DNA from: Sphingomonadaceae bacterium
GTDB lineage: Bacteria; Pseudomonadota; Alphaproteobacteria; Sphingomonadales; Sphingomonadaceae
Direction of reading: 5' to 3'
DNA length: 29,072 nt
NCBI GenBank assembly: GCA_016742125.1
Contig: JACVCM010000002.1
Coordinates: forward strand, 1 to 29,072
Below are positions 28,970 to 29,072 of the stretch, piece after piece (within the stretch, counting starts at the first letter, position 1; each line of letters opens with the position of its first letter). Under the pieces are notes generated by a model. The model was not told where the DNA came from. It searched no databases and worked only from the letters and a program-made list of their open reading frames with translations. Position numbers and translations under genes: made by a program.

Positions 28970-29072
28970 TTAGCCTCCGCGACTGCGACGAGCGGACTTG
29001 CGCGGCTTAAAGCTTGGGTCACGGGTCGTGGTCACTTTCCGTTGCACCTGTACGTCAACACGGCCCACCTTG
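28970..29072 (-). CDS. 3' end of an unidentified basic protein (partial)
   Basis: An open minus-strand frame enters from the right edge and gives 33 residues (KVGRVDVQVQRKVTTTRDPS then FKPRKSARRSRGG) before TAA at 28970-28972. The tail is very basic, like an RNA- or DNA-binding C terminus, but I recognise no family. Hairpins follow the stop. Too little is present for a confident call. Confidence 0.4.
   Translation of the reverse strand, partial: KVGRVDVQVQRKVTTTRDPSFKPRKSARRSRGG

Overview
The window looks like chromosomal DNA of an alphaproteobacterium, most likely a sphingomonad (Sphingomonadales; Sphingopyxis- or Sphingomonas-like). The signs are high GC, a mitochondrial-type complex I accessory subunit (NDUFA12) beside a DUF2155 protein, a CC_3452-like small secreted protein, an RFKD-type bifunctional Rsh enzyme, CarD, and two direct-repeat SOS boxes of the alphaproteobacterial form GTTC-N7-GTTC. 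The genus cannot be fixed from the sequence alone.

Layout. Positions 1-2900 hold an ALDH7-like aldehyde dehydrogenase (5' end cut by the window) followed after 16 bp by a carotenoid/stilbene cleavage oxygenase. Positions 2901-4106 carry an L,D-transpeptidase lipoprotein and tRNA-Arg(TCT). Positions 4136-5291 hold a YhhQ-type queuosine-precursor transporter and a small membrane protein. Positions 5244-10139 (minus strand) hold purine genes purC, purS and purQ, with an M16 zinc peptidase and a 50-codon opposite-strand gene between purC and purS. Aat lies at 10260-11018 and its 3' end overlaps antisense with a DUF2155 gene.

Positions 10838-14518 (minus strand) form a tightly packed cell-envelope operon: GIN-domain lipoprotein, SAM methyltransferase, second GIN-domain protein, DUF192 lipoprotein, NDUFA12, DUF2155. 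A promoter with an overlapping inverted repeat and an upstream carD terminator bound it. carD, an HxlR-type regulator and a divergent secreted protein with a structured leader follow. A helix-turn-helix protein of unknown function (16647-17519) has an SOS box directly in front of its start, and rsh (17690-19783) is divergent from it.

Positions 20121-24040 are an accessory stretch. It has dispersed palindromic and tandem repeats, a broken ParD-like antitoxin, a truncated nucleotidyltransferase-like fragment, an orphan AT-richer 500-residue protein with a PD-(D/E)XK-like nuclease motif, and a small membrane protein. uvrA (24041-27094) follows with its own SOS box. It carries about 65 extra codons that coincide with two dispersed repeat elements inserted in frame. 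The window ends with a second L,D-transpeptidase-like protein, a DUF4126 membrane protein, a group of hairpins, and the 3' end of an unidentified basic protein.

The most interesting points are: the in-frame repeat insertion in uvrA; the SOS box in front of an uncharacterised DNA-binding-like protein; the orphan PD-(D/E)XK protein in a degraded island; and the GIN/methyltransferase/DUF192 operon with a predicted operator over its promoter.
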